From the NCBI RefSeq assembly GCF_016908495.1, contig NZ_JAFBDZ010000001.1:992001-1056000 (forward strand): a stretch of DNA of 64,000 nt. The letters are read 5' to 3'. The stretch's first letter is position 1. Each line of letters starts with the position of its first letter. Shown in pieces: positions 1 to 9,557 of this stretch. The DNA is from Rossellomorea pakistanensis. GTDB lineage: Bacteria > Bacillota > Bacilli > Bacillales > Bacillaceae_B. A program made the position numbers and the translations under genes. The notes under the pieces are model-generated. The model was not told the origin of the DNA and ran no database searches. It saw only the letters and a list, made by a program, of their open reading frames with translations.

Positions 1-3000
1 TATACGGAATTGCGTGTATATTAAGTTTATGATCTTGGTATCTGGTTTGACGAATATACTCTGCTAATTTTGAAATCGATGGGTAAGCAAATAAATCGGT
101 CAACGTCACACTAGCATACATTGGTTCAATGAGATTATGCATCTGGATCAATAACATCGAGTTTCCACCGATATCAAAGAAGTTATATTGTGTTCCAACA
201 CCCTTAATCCCCAACACCTTCTCCCAGATCTGAACTAGATCTTGTTCTACTTGATCTAAAGGTGTTGTATGCTCCATTTCCAATCCAATTATTCCTTCGA
301 CTTCAGGTAAGGCGCGCCGATCCACTTTCCCATTTTGTGTAAGTGGGATCTGATCCAATACCGCAAATTGTTCCGGAATCATATAGTCAGGTACTTTCTT
401 TGCCAAATAATTTCGTAGCGCTGTAAGTGTTGGCTCTTCCTCTGTGACGATATAGGCAATAAGTGATTGACTATCCTTACAGATGACCGCTGCTTGACGT
501 ATCGACGGGTGAAGAAGTAAATGGCTTTCGATTTCTTCAAGTTCTACCCGGTAACCTCGAATTTTCACCTGATGATCAGCACGACCAAGGAATTCGATTC
601 TTCGATCTGGTAGTAACCGTACGATATCTCCGGTTCGATAGATTCGCTCCCCATCCACAAACGGATTGGTTAAAAATCTCTCTTTAGTCAGATCTGGACG
701 ATGGAGATAGCCTCTCGCCAGCCCTGCTCCTGAGATAAATAATTCACCAGGTACACCTACAGGTACAGCCTGGAGTTCCGAATCTAACACGTATACTTTA
801 TTATTGTTAATCGGTTTCCCAACTGGTACACTGCTTCGATCTACTAATTGCTCTGGATCTACAAACCCTGCAATGGTACCGACACAGGTTTCTGTTGGTC
901 CATAATGATTGATTACCCGAACATTCGAATACGTTTGAAGGAAGCTCCTCATTTCCTCCGTATGCATCGGTTCACCACCTAGTACCACTAATCGCAAGGT
1001 TTCACATGTTTTACGCCAATGATCGGAAGATGCATGTAACATCATGCGAAATAGCGACGGTGTCCCTTTAATAAAACTAATTTGATGATCACCCAAGTAT
1101 GCTAATAACGCCTCTGGAATCCGTACCAAATCTTTATCGGCGATATGAACCACACAGCCATTTAATAAAGATGAATACAAGCTGGTATAGCCAAGGTCAA
1201 ATGCGTACGAGGAAAGTAGGATTGTACGATCATCAGCAGTTAACTTCGCCATCTCAGTAAACCAAGAGACATAGTTGACCATATTCCGATGCTCTAGCAT
1301 CACTCCTTTTGGATTACCCGTACTACCAGATGTATAGATTACATACATCAAATCGTCTGGCTGATTCCCACTCTCTGGATTCGTTTTTGGCAGTTTGGAT
1401 AGTGAATGATCATGGATATCTACAATCTTTCCTTTGTAATCGACTTGATCTACCAAACTACTTTGTGTAATCAACACATGTGCTCCGCTATTGTCTAATA
1501 AATAGCTGACTCGTTCCGATGGGAGCTCCGGATCCATTGGGACATAAGCTCCACCTGCTTTTAAGATTCCTAGAATTCCGACAACCACTTCAACCGATCT
1601 CTCTACCATCAATCCCACGATAGTATTGGTAGTTACCCCCTGGTGACGAAGTTGCCAAGCCAACTGGTTGGCTCGTTCGTTTACTTGAAGGTATGTTAAG
1701 CTAACTTCACGATGAACAACAGCCATCTTATTTGGTGTTTTGTGCACTTGTTCTTCGAATAACTGATGAATGGTCCTATCAGTCGGAGTCACTACCTCAG
1801 TTTCATTGAAGTCGAAGAGGATCTGTTGTTTCTCCATTTCGGTTAACATTTCGATACTCGCCAAACTCTTCTCTGGCTGAGCTATGATCGATTGAAGAAT
1901 CCTCTGATAGTGTATAGCCATCTGTTCGATCGTTTCTTTTGTAAACAACCCAGTTGAATATTGAAAAGTAAACTGAAGCTGTTCATCAATTTCTTGCGCA
2001 TATAAACTAAGATCAAACTTAGCTAACGGATAGGGTGTCTCATAAGGTACAAAACTGATTTCTTCGGTACTGCTTTGTGGAATATCAGGGTATTCCATCG
2101 AAAACATCACATCAAATAACGGATTTCTACTCAGGTCTCGTTTTACTTTTAATTGATCTACCAAATACTCGAACGGATAATCTTGATGACTATAGGCCTC
2201 TAATGCTTTAGATTTCACCTCTTCTACATACTGTAAAAAGGTCTTATCATTGCGAGGACTCGTACGAATAGCCAAGGTGTTGATAAACATTCCAACCACA
2301 TTCTCTACATCAACGTGTGTTCGACCAGCGATAGGAGTACCAATGATCACATCATCTTGGCGACTATATTTTGCCAGTAGCACTTTAAAAGCTGCTAATA
2401 GTACCATATAGTTCGTCGTGCCAGTATATGCGGTTAGTTTCTTTAAACCAGTAATCATAGAGGAATCTACAACAAACGATACTGAATCCCCATCGTATTT
2501 TTTAACTGAAGGGCGTTGGAAATCTGTTGGTAATTGGAGAACTGGAATCTCTCCTGTAAATTGGTTCACCCAATAGGTTTCTTGATTTTTAATCGTTTCT
2601 GATTGCAACAACTGATTGTTCCAGGATGCATAATCTTTGTATTGTATTTTTTGCTCCGTTAACGCTCGTCCCTCATATAAATCCATGAGCTCACGAAGGA
2701 TTACTCCGATCGAGGCCTCATCTGAAATAATATGATGCATATTCAATACAAGAATGAAATCCCTATTTGTACGTTCTAAAACTGTTGCTCGAAAGAGCGG
2801 AGCCTGTTTCAAGTCAAATGATTTACTTACTAACTGTTGTAACCAATCTGCTTCGGTTTCATGTGAAACTGAAATGAAATCGATTGTGAATGGAACAGGT
2901 GGATGAACCCTCTGTACAACTTCACCCTTGATTATTTCGAAGCTGGTACGTAGTGATTCGTGTCGCTCTACCAGCGTTTGCCAACTTTCTTGGAATCGTC

Positions 3001-6000
3001 TCTGATCTAAATTCCCTATGAGTCGAACAGCAATAGGAATGTTATACAATAGTTTGTTATCCACAATCTTATCCAAGGTAAACATTCGTCTCTGTGCAGA
3101 GGATGCCAGGTAGTACTCTTGTTGTTCAACTACTGGAATTGACTGGTGCTGCAGTTTTTCCGCTTGCATCACAAACTCAGCGAGCCTTTCCACTGTTTGA
3201 TACGTAAAGATATCTTTGATCTCAATTTCCACTTGTAATTCTTTGCGTAATTTACTGACAAGAATGGTCGCTTTCAATGAATGACCACCCAATGCAAAGA
3301 ACGATTCCCGAACACTGATACGATCCAGACCCAATACTTCTTGCCATACCTTGGCTAGTTTGATCTCCCACTTATTGCGTGGCGCGATCAACTCCTGTTC
3401 AAGATAACCTCCACCTTGTGGTGCTGGTAGTTGTTTCCGATCTACTTTGCCATGTGCTGTCAGCGGGATTTGTTCAAGCTGTATAAAATAGCTTGGAATC
3501 ATAAAATCAGGTAATGATTCAGCTACATGCTTACGGAGATCAGATATAGATAATGGCTCCGAGCTAATCACATAGGCACACAAATATTTACCATCTTGAT
3601 CCTCTCTCGAGATGACTACAGCTTCCTTTACTTTTTCAAATTGTAATAAGTTGTACTCAATCTCACTAACTTCCACTCGATAACCGCGGATTTTCACCTG
3701 CTGATCTATCCGTGCAAGAAATTCAAGAGTACCATCAGGAAGCCATCGGACTAGATCACCTGTTTTATATATTTTTTCGCCTGTTTGGAACGGACTCTCG
3801 ATAAACTTCTCTTTCGTCATTTCAGGCTGATTGAAGTATCCTCTGGCAACACCTTCACCTCCAACCCATAGTTCACCTGGTACTCCAACCGGACGTAGTA
3901 ATTCTGTTTTTGGATCAACAACATAAGCGGTTGAGTGGCGCAGTGGCTTACCAATAGGAAGTGATGATGAATCAAAATCCCGATTGACATGATACGTTGT
4001 AGAAAACGTCGTATTTTCCGTTGGACCGTACGAATGGATCACCTTAAGCTTTGGACAATGTTTTCTCACTAAATTCACATGACTCGTGGATACGACATCT
4101 CCCCCCACCAATAACGTCTGTACATCGGAGAACATCTCCGGATTCTCTTGTGACAATTGACTAAACAATGGCGATACTAGATGAACAATATCAATTTGAT
4201 TATCCACTAACTCACGCTCAAGCTTTTTGGGATCAAGCAGTTTCTCTTTATCTAGCAAATGTAGGGTTAACCCATTTAATAACGGTCCCCAAATTTCTAA
4301 TGTGGAGATATCAAAAGCAAAGTTTCCTGTCATCAGCAAGCGATAACCTGGCAAAAAGTCAATAAAATCTTGATTGATGACTAACCGAATCACATTGCTA
4401 TGTTCGACCATCACTCCTTTTGGTTTTCCTGTTGAACCCGATGTATAAATGATATACGCCAAATCTGATGGATCATTTATATCTGCCAAATTATGCGGAT
4501 TCTCTACCCCTTTTGAAGGATGGCATAAATCAATGAATTCACCTGTATAATGGAAGCGCTCGACCCATTCTTGTTTTGTTAATAGTAAGGATGCATTACT
4601 GTCCTCAAGTAAAAATTCAATTCGCTCTACAGGATACTCTGGATCGATAGGCAAGTAAGCCCCCCCTGCCTTTAAAATGGCTAGCGTTCCAACAGCCATC
4701 TCAATCGAGCGTTCCATCATAATTCCTACAATGGATTCCCGTACAACCCCTTTTACACGTAACATATGAGCAATTCGATTTGCTTCTTCATTCAACTCTT
4801 GGTAAGTCAGTTGTTTTCCTTCATAAACAACTGCGATTTGACCAGGAGTTTTTGCTGCTTGTTCCTCAAACCTTTGATGGATGGTCTTGGATCGCAATAC
4901 AGCCAACTCTTTTTCTGACTTTGGTTGGTTAAATTTATTTACAATCTGTTTACTTTCCGCTTCTGTCAATAAATCCTGTTCTTCATAATGTGCCTTAGGA
5001 TCTTGGATAATTGACTCCAATGCCTTCTGATAATAACTAGTCATCAAAGAAATTTGTTCTTCACAGAACTGTGTTTGATCCCATTGTATTAAAAATTTCA
5101 GATGATCTAATTGATCTAATATAAACTCACTTGATAACGCAAAGTTGTTATAGGTTCTCTCTGTAAACTCTAGTACTTGGAAATCATCCAAATCCTGCAA
5201 TGAATCAAGAACATGGAAATGCGTGAAGTTAAAAATTACTTCATATAATGGCTTACCACCCAAATCTTGCTGAATTTGCGCTAAAGGATAGCGACGATAT
5301 TGTAAATAGGATTGTTCTTGTTCAAAAATTTGATGGATGAGATCAGTCCACGTTCCACCGGACAGTGTAACTCCAAACGGCAACGCATTGAGGAAAAGCC
5401 CTAGAGTTCTTTCGCCACCATGACCTTCCGTTCGTCCATTAAACGGCACACCCGTAATTACCTCTGACTGACCAGTCATCATCTGAAGCACACGGAAATG
5501 GGCAGCGAGCAAAATACTCTTCAATGGTACTTTCATCTGACTAGCAAGTTGTTTCAGCGAATTAGATAAATCTAACGGAATCTCAATTCTCTTTTCACCT
5601 ATTTGGTGTTGTTGCTCCGTTTTAGAATTGTGCCAACGAGGAATCTCATGGAACGAGTATGATGATAATTGTTCTTTCCAAAATCGTTGATGTTCCTTAG
5701 ACTGCAACGCCTCTCTTTCCAAAGAAACATAATCACGGAATCCAGCATGTGGTGGCTGCCAATTTTTCTCATTGTGGTTCAAGAAAGTGACATAAAGACG
5801 GAAAACCTCGGCAAATAAGGATGCCACACTCCATCCATCTAAAATCGCATGATGCTCAATACAGGTGAACTGAAATGTCTCCTCAGTGCGAAGATGAATA
5901 ACGATTTTAAACAACGGAGCATTTGTCCAGTTAAAATAAGCAGTTTCTTTCTTTTCCTTCCAGTCTGCCAACCAATTTTCTTGTTGCGAGGACGACAGAT

Positions 6001-9000
6001 GGCGTAGATCAATCACTTCAAAAGGAATTTCCACATTTTCATTTACCAACTGTAATGGCTGGGTATAACTGGTTAAATCAAACGAAGTACGTAATACTGG
6101 ATGATCATTTAGTAAACTAGCAATTGTTTGCTCCCATGCTTGTATATGAAATGGAGCCTTTAGGTGGTAAGAAGAAACATTGAGATAAGTCATTGAATCT
6201 TGATGATAACTACTATGAAATAGCATCCCCTCTTGGAGTTTGGTCAATGGATATGCATCAATAACTCCTGAAGGCAATCTAGTACGATCCGCATCCGAAA
6301 TCAGCTGGAATGGTGCAATTACAGGTAGGTGATCTTCCATAACTTTTGAATTTCTAATCACCTGAGCTAATCCGCTAATTGTCTGGAAACGAAATAGCTC
6401 TTGCACCGTCAATGGGTAACCCAGTTTGCGGACTTCACCCAAAATTTGAATACTTAAAATGGAGTCTCCACCTACTTCAAAGAAATTATCTTCTACTCCA
6501 ATCGGTTGAACTCGTAACACCTGCTCCCAGATTAAAGCTAATTTCTTTTCAATTTCAGTGCGCGGAGCAACATAGATTCTTGGAACATTCGTAAAATCAG
6601 GTGCTGGTAAAGCGGGATAATCCACTTTTCCGTTATGGTTGAGTGGAATGGTGCTTACTTCAACAAATACTGCAGGAATCATATACTCAGGTAATCGCTC
6701 ATGTAAATAACCCCGCAGATCATTCGTTAGTTCAGATGAACTGTCCTGATCTAATACTACGTAAGTTACAATCCGTTTTCCAACCTGCTTATCTTCCTTC
6801 ACTGTTGCAACTGCCTCACGAATACTTGGGTATTGTAACAAGATCGACTCAATTTCTCCCAGTTCGATTCGGAAACCGCGAATTTTCACTTGATGATCAA
6901 TTCGTCCATGGTATTCTAGCTCGCCTTCGGGTAAATAACGGGCTAAATCTCCTGTCTTATATAGTCGTTCACCTGCTTCATTAGTGATAAATCGTTCTGC
7001 TGTTAATTCAGGTCTTAGTAAGTACCCACGAGTGACACCTGCTCCACCTACATACATTTCACCTACAACACCATTAGGTACATGCTGTAAATGTTGATCC
7101 AATACGTAAACTTGTAAATCAGGAATTGGGATACCAATTACACTTCCTTTTCCTGTTTCAAGATCCGCTGAGGTTATCGGACGATAGGTAACATGAACCG
7201 TGGTTTCAGTGATCCCGTACATATTGACCAGCTGCGGTGTTTGATCACCATACAATCCAAACCAAGTACGCAAAGATTGCAACTCTAGTGCTTCCCCTCC
7301 GAAGATTACATATCGTAATGTTAACTTCCGGCGCGATGGATCTGTTTTGGCCACTTCAATTAATTGTCGGAAAGCAGATGGTGTTTGGTTTAATACTGTC
7401 ACTTGTTCCTGTTGAAGTAATTGATAAAAATCTTCCGGTGAACGACTTATCCAGAATGGAACAACCACTAATTTTCCACCGTACAATAGAGCTCCCCAAA
7501 TCTCCCACACTGAAAAATCAAATGCATACGAATGATAAAGTGTCCATACATCGTGTTCCGTAAAACCATACCAATCTTCCGTAGCTGCAAACAAGCGTGT
7601 CACATTTCCATGGTCTACTAATACGCCTTTGGGCTTACCTGTTGTTCCTGATGTATAGATTACATAGGCTAAATGGCGTGCAGACACCGGCAACTCTAGA
7701 TTACGCTTGCTTTGTAGACTAATATTCTCCCAATCCGTATCAAGATGAATCTGCGTCAATGTAAGCGGCGGCAAACTTTTGCTCACTTCACTCTGGGTCA
7801 ACAATATCTTAACCTGTGAATCCTCTAAAATAAATTGTAATCGATCAGATGGAATGTTTGGGTCTATTGGAACGTAGGCCCCTCCTGCTTTTAAAGTGGC
7901 TACAATCGCAACAATCAAATCTAAAGAACGTTCCATACAAATTCCCACAAGTGAATCCGAACTTATCCCTCTTTGTAACAGATCATGAGCCAATTGATTT
8001 GCCCTTTCATTTAGTTCCTGGTAAGTATATTGTTTCTCCTCACAAACAACAGCAACTGCATGAGGTGTACTACGCACTCGCTTTTCAAATAATTGGTGAA
8101 TCGAATGTCCCTCATCAAAAACACGCGTTTTTTGATGCATTTTGGCGACCTCTTGTGCTTTCTCCTCCTCTGTGATCATCTGTAAACGAGTCAGTAATTG
8201 ATCCGGAGCTTCCGTGGCATGCTGAAGCAATCGTTCGAAATGACTAGCCATACGCTGAATCGTTTCTTCATTATATAGATCTGTATTATATTCAAAGGAG
8301 CATTCTAATCGATTCCCCTTTTCTACTATGGTTAAAGTCAAATCAAACTTTGCTGTCTTGTTATGAAGTAGGTTCGGAGTGCAGATAAGACCAGAGAATT
8401 CCCATGTCGTATCAGGAATATTTTGCAAAACAAACATCACCTGAAATAGAGGTGAATGTGCTACACTCCGCTCAATCTGTAATTCATCAATCACTTTGTC
8501 CAATGGGACATCCTGATGATCGAATGCTTCTAACGTTACACGATGAATTTGATCTACCAATTCTCTAAATGACCAGCCTTCTCCAATTTGGCACCGCAAT
8601 GCTAACGTGTTAGCCACGAACCCAATCAAATCTTCCATTCCATCTTGATTACGGTTGGCGATTGGAGTCCCAACTACGAGATCATCCTGTCCCGAGTAAC
8701 GATACAGCAACGTTTGATACGTCGCGAATAAAGTCATGAATAACGTAACGCCTTCATCTCTGCTAAAACTTGATATGGTCTCTGTTAGCTCTTGGCAAAT
8801 TGAAAAAGAATAGGATGACCCTCGATAGGATTGAACTGCTGGACGTGGTCTATCCGTTGGTAATTGCAAGATTGCTGGGCTGCCTTGTAATTGTTGGTTC
8901 CAGTAAGCGATTTGACCCGCCAATTCTCCTGATTCTACTCTTTCTCTTTGCCACTCTGTAAAATCTGCATATTGAATCGATGGTTCAGATATGCTGATAG

Positions 9001-9544
9001 GTTGATCGTCTACAAAATGATGATATAATTCCAACCACTCTTTTATAAAAATTGCCAATGACCAGCCGTCCGTAATACTATGATGCATGGTAATTACTAG
9101 GAAATGCTCATCCTCCGATACTTGAAGGAGGTGTCCACGAAGCAAAGGATCGTTTTGTAAATCAAATACTCGACAGGCTTCCTCCACTGCCCAAGCTTGA
9201 ACCCAACTTTCTTGATCGATATCGGATGAAAGATCGATTGGGGAGAATGACAAAGTAATTGATCGTTCGGGAGCAATCATTTGAACCAGTTGATTCTGCT
9301 CCATACGAAATGACGTTCTAAGCGACTCATGCCGATCAACAATGACTTGCAAACTTTTTTCCAATGCATTTCTATCTAAAGTACCCTGCATACGAATCAG
9401 ATATGGTAGATTGTATAATGGACTTTCGGGAGCCATTTCATGGAAAAACCATTGGCTTTGTTGGGCATAAGATGCCGGAAATACATAATATTGTTCAGGA
9501 TCTGCTATATCTTGCTGTTTTACTTGTTGGTTTTTATCGCTCAT
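1..9544 (-). CDS. Multimodular NRPS, (C-A-T)x3, continues beyond window
   Basis: Peptide synthetase, 3181 residues in the window and open at the left edge. ATG at 9544 follows AAGGAG with good spacing, 13 bases after the upstream NRPS stop. Frame is consistent at every point I translated. Module 1: C (HHSITDGW near residue 155), A (TSGTTG near 630), T (GGDS near 1025). Module 2: C (HHAILDGWS near 1232), A (TSGSTG near 1701), T (GGHS near 2086). Module 3: C (HHIISDEAS near 2271), A (near 2738), T (GGNS near 3126). Pocket codes read by hand against GrsA, with the invariant Lys assumed: DFWNIGMVHK (exact classic Thr code), DILHLGSTFK (Hpg-like) and DLTKVGHVGK (Asp/Asn type). No epimerisation domain is visible. 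The window ends shortly after T3, so further modules and the offloading step are not visible. Domain calls are firm; the module 2 substrate is inferred. Confidence 0.95.
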   Translation of the reverse strand, partial: MSDKNQQVKQQDIADPEQYYVFPASYAQQSQWFFHEMAPESPLYNLPYLIRMQGTLDRNALEKSLQVIVDRHESLRTSFRMEQNQLVQMIAPERSITLSFSPIDLSSDIDQESWVQAWAVEEACRVFDLQNDPLLRGHLLQVSEDEHFLVITMHHSITDGWSLAIFIKEWLELYHHFVDDQPISISEPSIQYADFTEWQRERVESGELAGQIAYWNQQLQGSPAILQLPTDRPRPAVQSYRGSSYSFSICQELTETISSFSRDEGVTLFMTLFATYQTLLYRYSGQDDLVVGTPIANRNQDGMEDLIGFVANTLALRCQIGEGWSFRELVDQIHRVTLEAFDHQDVPLDKVIDELQIERSVAHSPLFQVMFVLQNIPDTTWEFSGLICTPNLLHNKTAKFDLTLTIVEKGNRLECSFEYNTDLYNEETIQRMASHFERLLQHATEAPDQLLTRLQMITEEEKAQEVAKMHQKTRVFDEGHSIHQLFEKRVRSTPHAVAVVCEEKQYTYQELNERANQLAHDLLQRGISSDSLVGICMERSLDLIVAIVATLKAGGAYVPIDPNIPSDRLQFILEDSQVKILLTQSEVSKSLPPLTLTQIHLDTDWENISLQSKRNLELPVSARHLAYVIYTSGTTGKPKGVLVDHGNVTRLFAATEDWYGFTEHDVWTLYHSYAFDFSVWEIWGALLYGGKLVVVPFWISRSPEDFYQLLQQEQVTVLNQTPSAFRQLIEVAKTDPSRRKLTLRYVIFGGEALELQSLRTWFGLYGDQTPQLVNMYGITETTVHVTYRPITSADLETGKGSVIGIPIPDLQVYVLDQHLQHVPNGVVGEMYVGGAGVTRGYLLRPELTAERFITNEAGERLYKTGDLARYLPEGELEYHGRIDHQVKIRGFRIELGEIESILLQYPSIREAVATVKEDKQVGKRIVTYVVLDQDSSSELTNDLRGYLHERLPEYMIPAVFVEVSTIPLNHNGKVDYPALPAPDFTNVPRIYVAPRTEIEKKLALIWEQVLRVQPIGVEDNFFEVGGDSILSIQILGEVRKLGYPLTVQELFRFQTISGLAQVIRNSKVMEDHLPVIAPFQLISDADRTRLPSGVIDAYPLTKLQEGMLFHSSYHQDSMTYLNVSSYHLKAPFHIQAWEQTIASLLNDHPVLRTSFDLTSYTQPLQLVNENVEIPFEVIDLRHLSSSQQENWLADWKEKKETAYFNWTNAPLFKIVIHLRTEETFQFTCIEHHAILDGWSVASLFAEVFRLYVTFLNHNEKNWQPPHAGFRDYVSLEREALQSKEHQRFWKEQLSSYSFHEIPRWHNSKTEQQHQIGEKRIEIPLDLSNSLKQLASQMKVPLKSILLAAHFRVLQMMTGQSEVITGVPFNGRTEGHGGERTLGLFLNALPFGVTLSGGTWTDLIHQIFEQEQSYLQYRRYPLAQIQQDLGGKPLYEVIFNFTHFHVLDSLQDLDDFQVLEFTERTYNNFALSSEFILDQLDHLKFLIQWDQTQFCEEQISLMTSYYQKALESIIQDPKAHYEEQDLLTEAESKQIVNKFNQPKSEKELAVLRSKTIHQRFEEQAAKTPGQIAVVYEGKQLTYQELNEEANRIAHMLRVKGVVRESIVGIMMERSIEMAVGTLAILKAGGAYLPIDPEYPVERIEFLLEDSNASLLLTKQEWVERFHYTGEFIDLCHPSKGVENPHNLADINDPSDLAYIIYTSGSTGKPKGVMVEHSNVIRLVINQDFIDFLPGYRLLMTGNFAFDISTLEIWGPLLNGLTLHLLDKEKLLDPKKLERELVDNQIDIVHLVSPLFSQLSQENPEMFSDVQTLLVGGDVVSTSHVNLVRKHCPKLKVIHSYGPTENTTFSTTYHVNRDFDSSSLPIGKPLRHSTAYVVDPKTELLRPVGVPGELWVGGEGVARGYFNQPEMTKEKFIESPFQTGEKIYKTGDLVRWLPDGTLEFLARIDQQVKIRGYRVEVSEIEYNLLQFEKVKEAVVISREDQDGKYLCAYVISSEPLSISDLRKHVAESLPDFMIPSYFIQLEQIPLTAHGKVDRKQLPAPQGGGYLEQELIAPRNKWEIKLAKVWQEVLGLDRISVRESFFALGGHSLKATILVSKLRKELQVEIEIKDIFTYQTVERLAEFVMQAEKLQHQSIPVVEQQEYYLASSAQRRMFTLDKIVDNKLLYNIPIAVRLIGNLDQRRFQESWQTLVERHESLRTSFEIIKGEVVQRVHPPVPFTIDFISVSHETEADWLQQLVSKSFDLKQAPLFRATVLERTNRDFILVLNMHHIISDEASIGVILRELMDLYEGRALTEQKIQYKDYASWNNQLLQSETIKNQETYWVNQFTGEIPVLQLPTDFQRPSVKKYDGDSVSFVVDSSMITGLKKLTAYTGTTNYMVLLAAFKVLLAKYSRQDDVIIGTPIAGRTHVDVENVVGMFINTLAIRTSPRNDKTFLQYVEEVKSKALEAYSHQDYPFEYLVDQLKVKRDLSRNPLFDVMFSMEYPDIPQSSTEEISFVPYETPYPLAKFDLSLYAQEIDEQLQFTFQYSTGLFTKETIEQMAIHYQRILQSIIAQPEKSLASIEMLTEMEKQQILFDFNETEVVTPTDRTIHQLFEEQVHKTPNKMAVVHREVSLTYLQVNERANQLAWQLRHQGVTTNTIVGLMVERSVEVVVGILGILKAGGAYVPMDPELPSERVSYLLDNSGAHVLITQSSLVDQVDYKGKIVDIHDHSLSKLPKTNPESGNQPDDLMYVIYTSGSTGNPKGVMLEHRNMVNYVSWFTEMAKLTADDRTILLSSYAFDLGYTSLYSSLLNGCVVHIADKDLVRIPEALLAYLGDHQISFIKGTPSLFRMMLHASSDHWRKTCETLRLVVLGGEPMHTEEMRSFLQTYSNVRVINHYGPTETCVGTIAGFVDPEQLVDRSSVPVGKPINNNKVYVLDSELQAVPVGVPGELFISGAGLARGYLHRPDLTKERFLTNPFVDGERIYRTGDIVRLLPDRRIEFLGRADHQVKIRGYRVELEEIESHLLLHPSIRQAAVICKDSQSLIAYIVTEEEPTLTALRNYLAKKVPDYMIPEQFAVLDQIPLTQNGKVDRRALPEVEGIIGLEMEHTTPLDQVEQDLVQIWEKVLGIKGVGTQYNFFDIGGNSMLLIQMHNLIEPMYASVTLTDLFAYPSISKLAEYIRQTRYQDHKLNIHAIPY

Positions 9545-9557
9545 TTTTAGCTACTCC

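Noticed and set aside
5050..6400. Dual epimerisation/condensation domain in module 2
   Set aside because: The N-terminal HHxxxxGD motif expected for this type is not visible; only the standard HHAILDG motif is seen.
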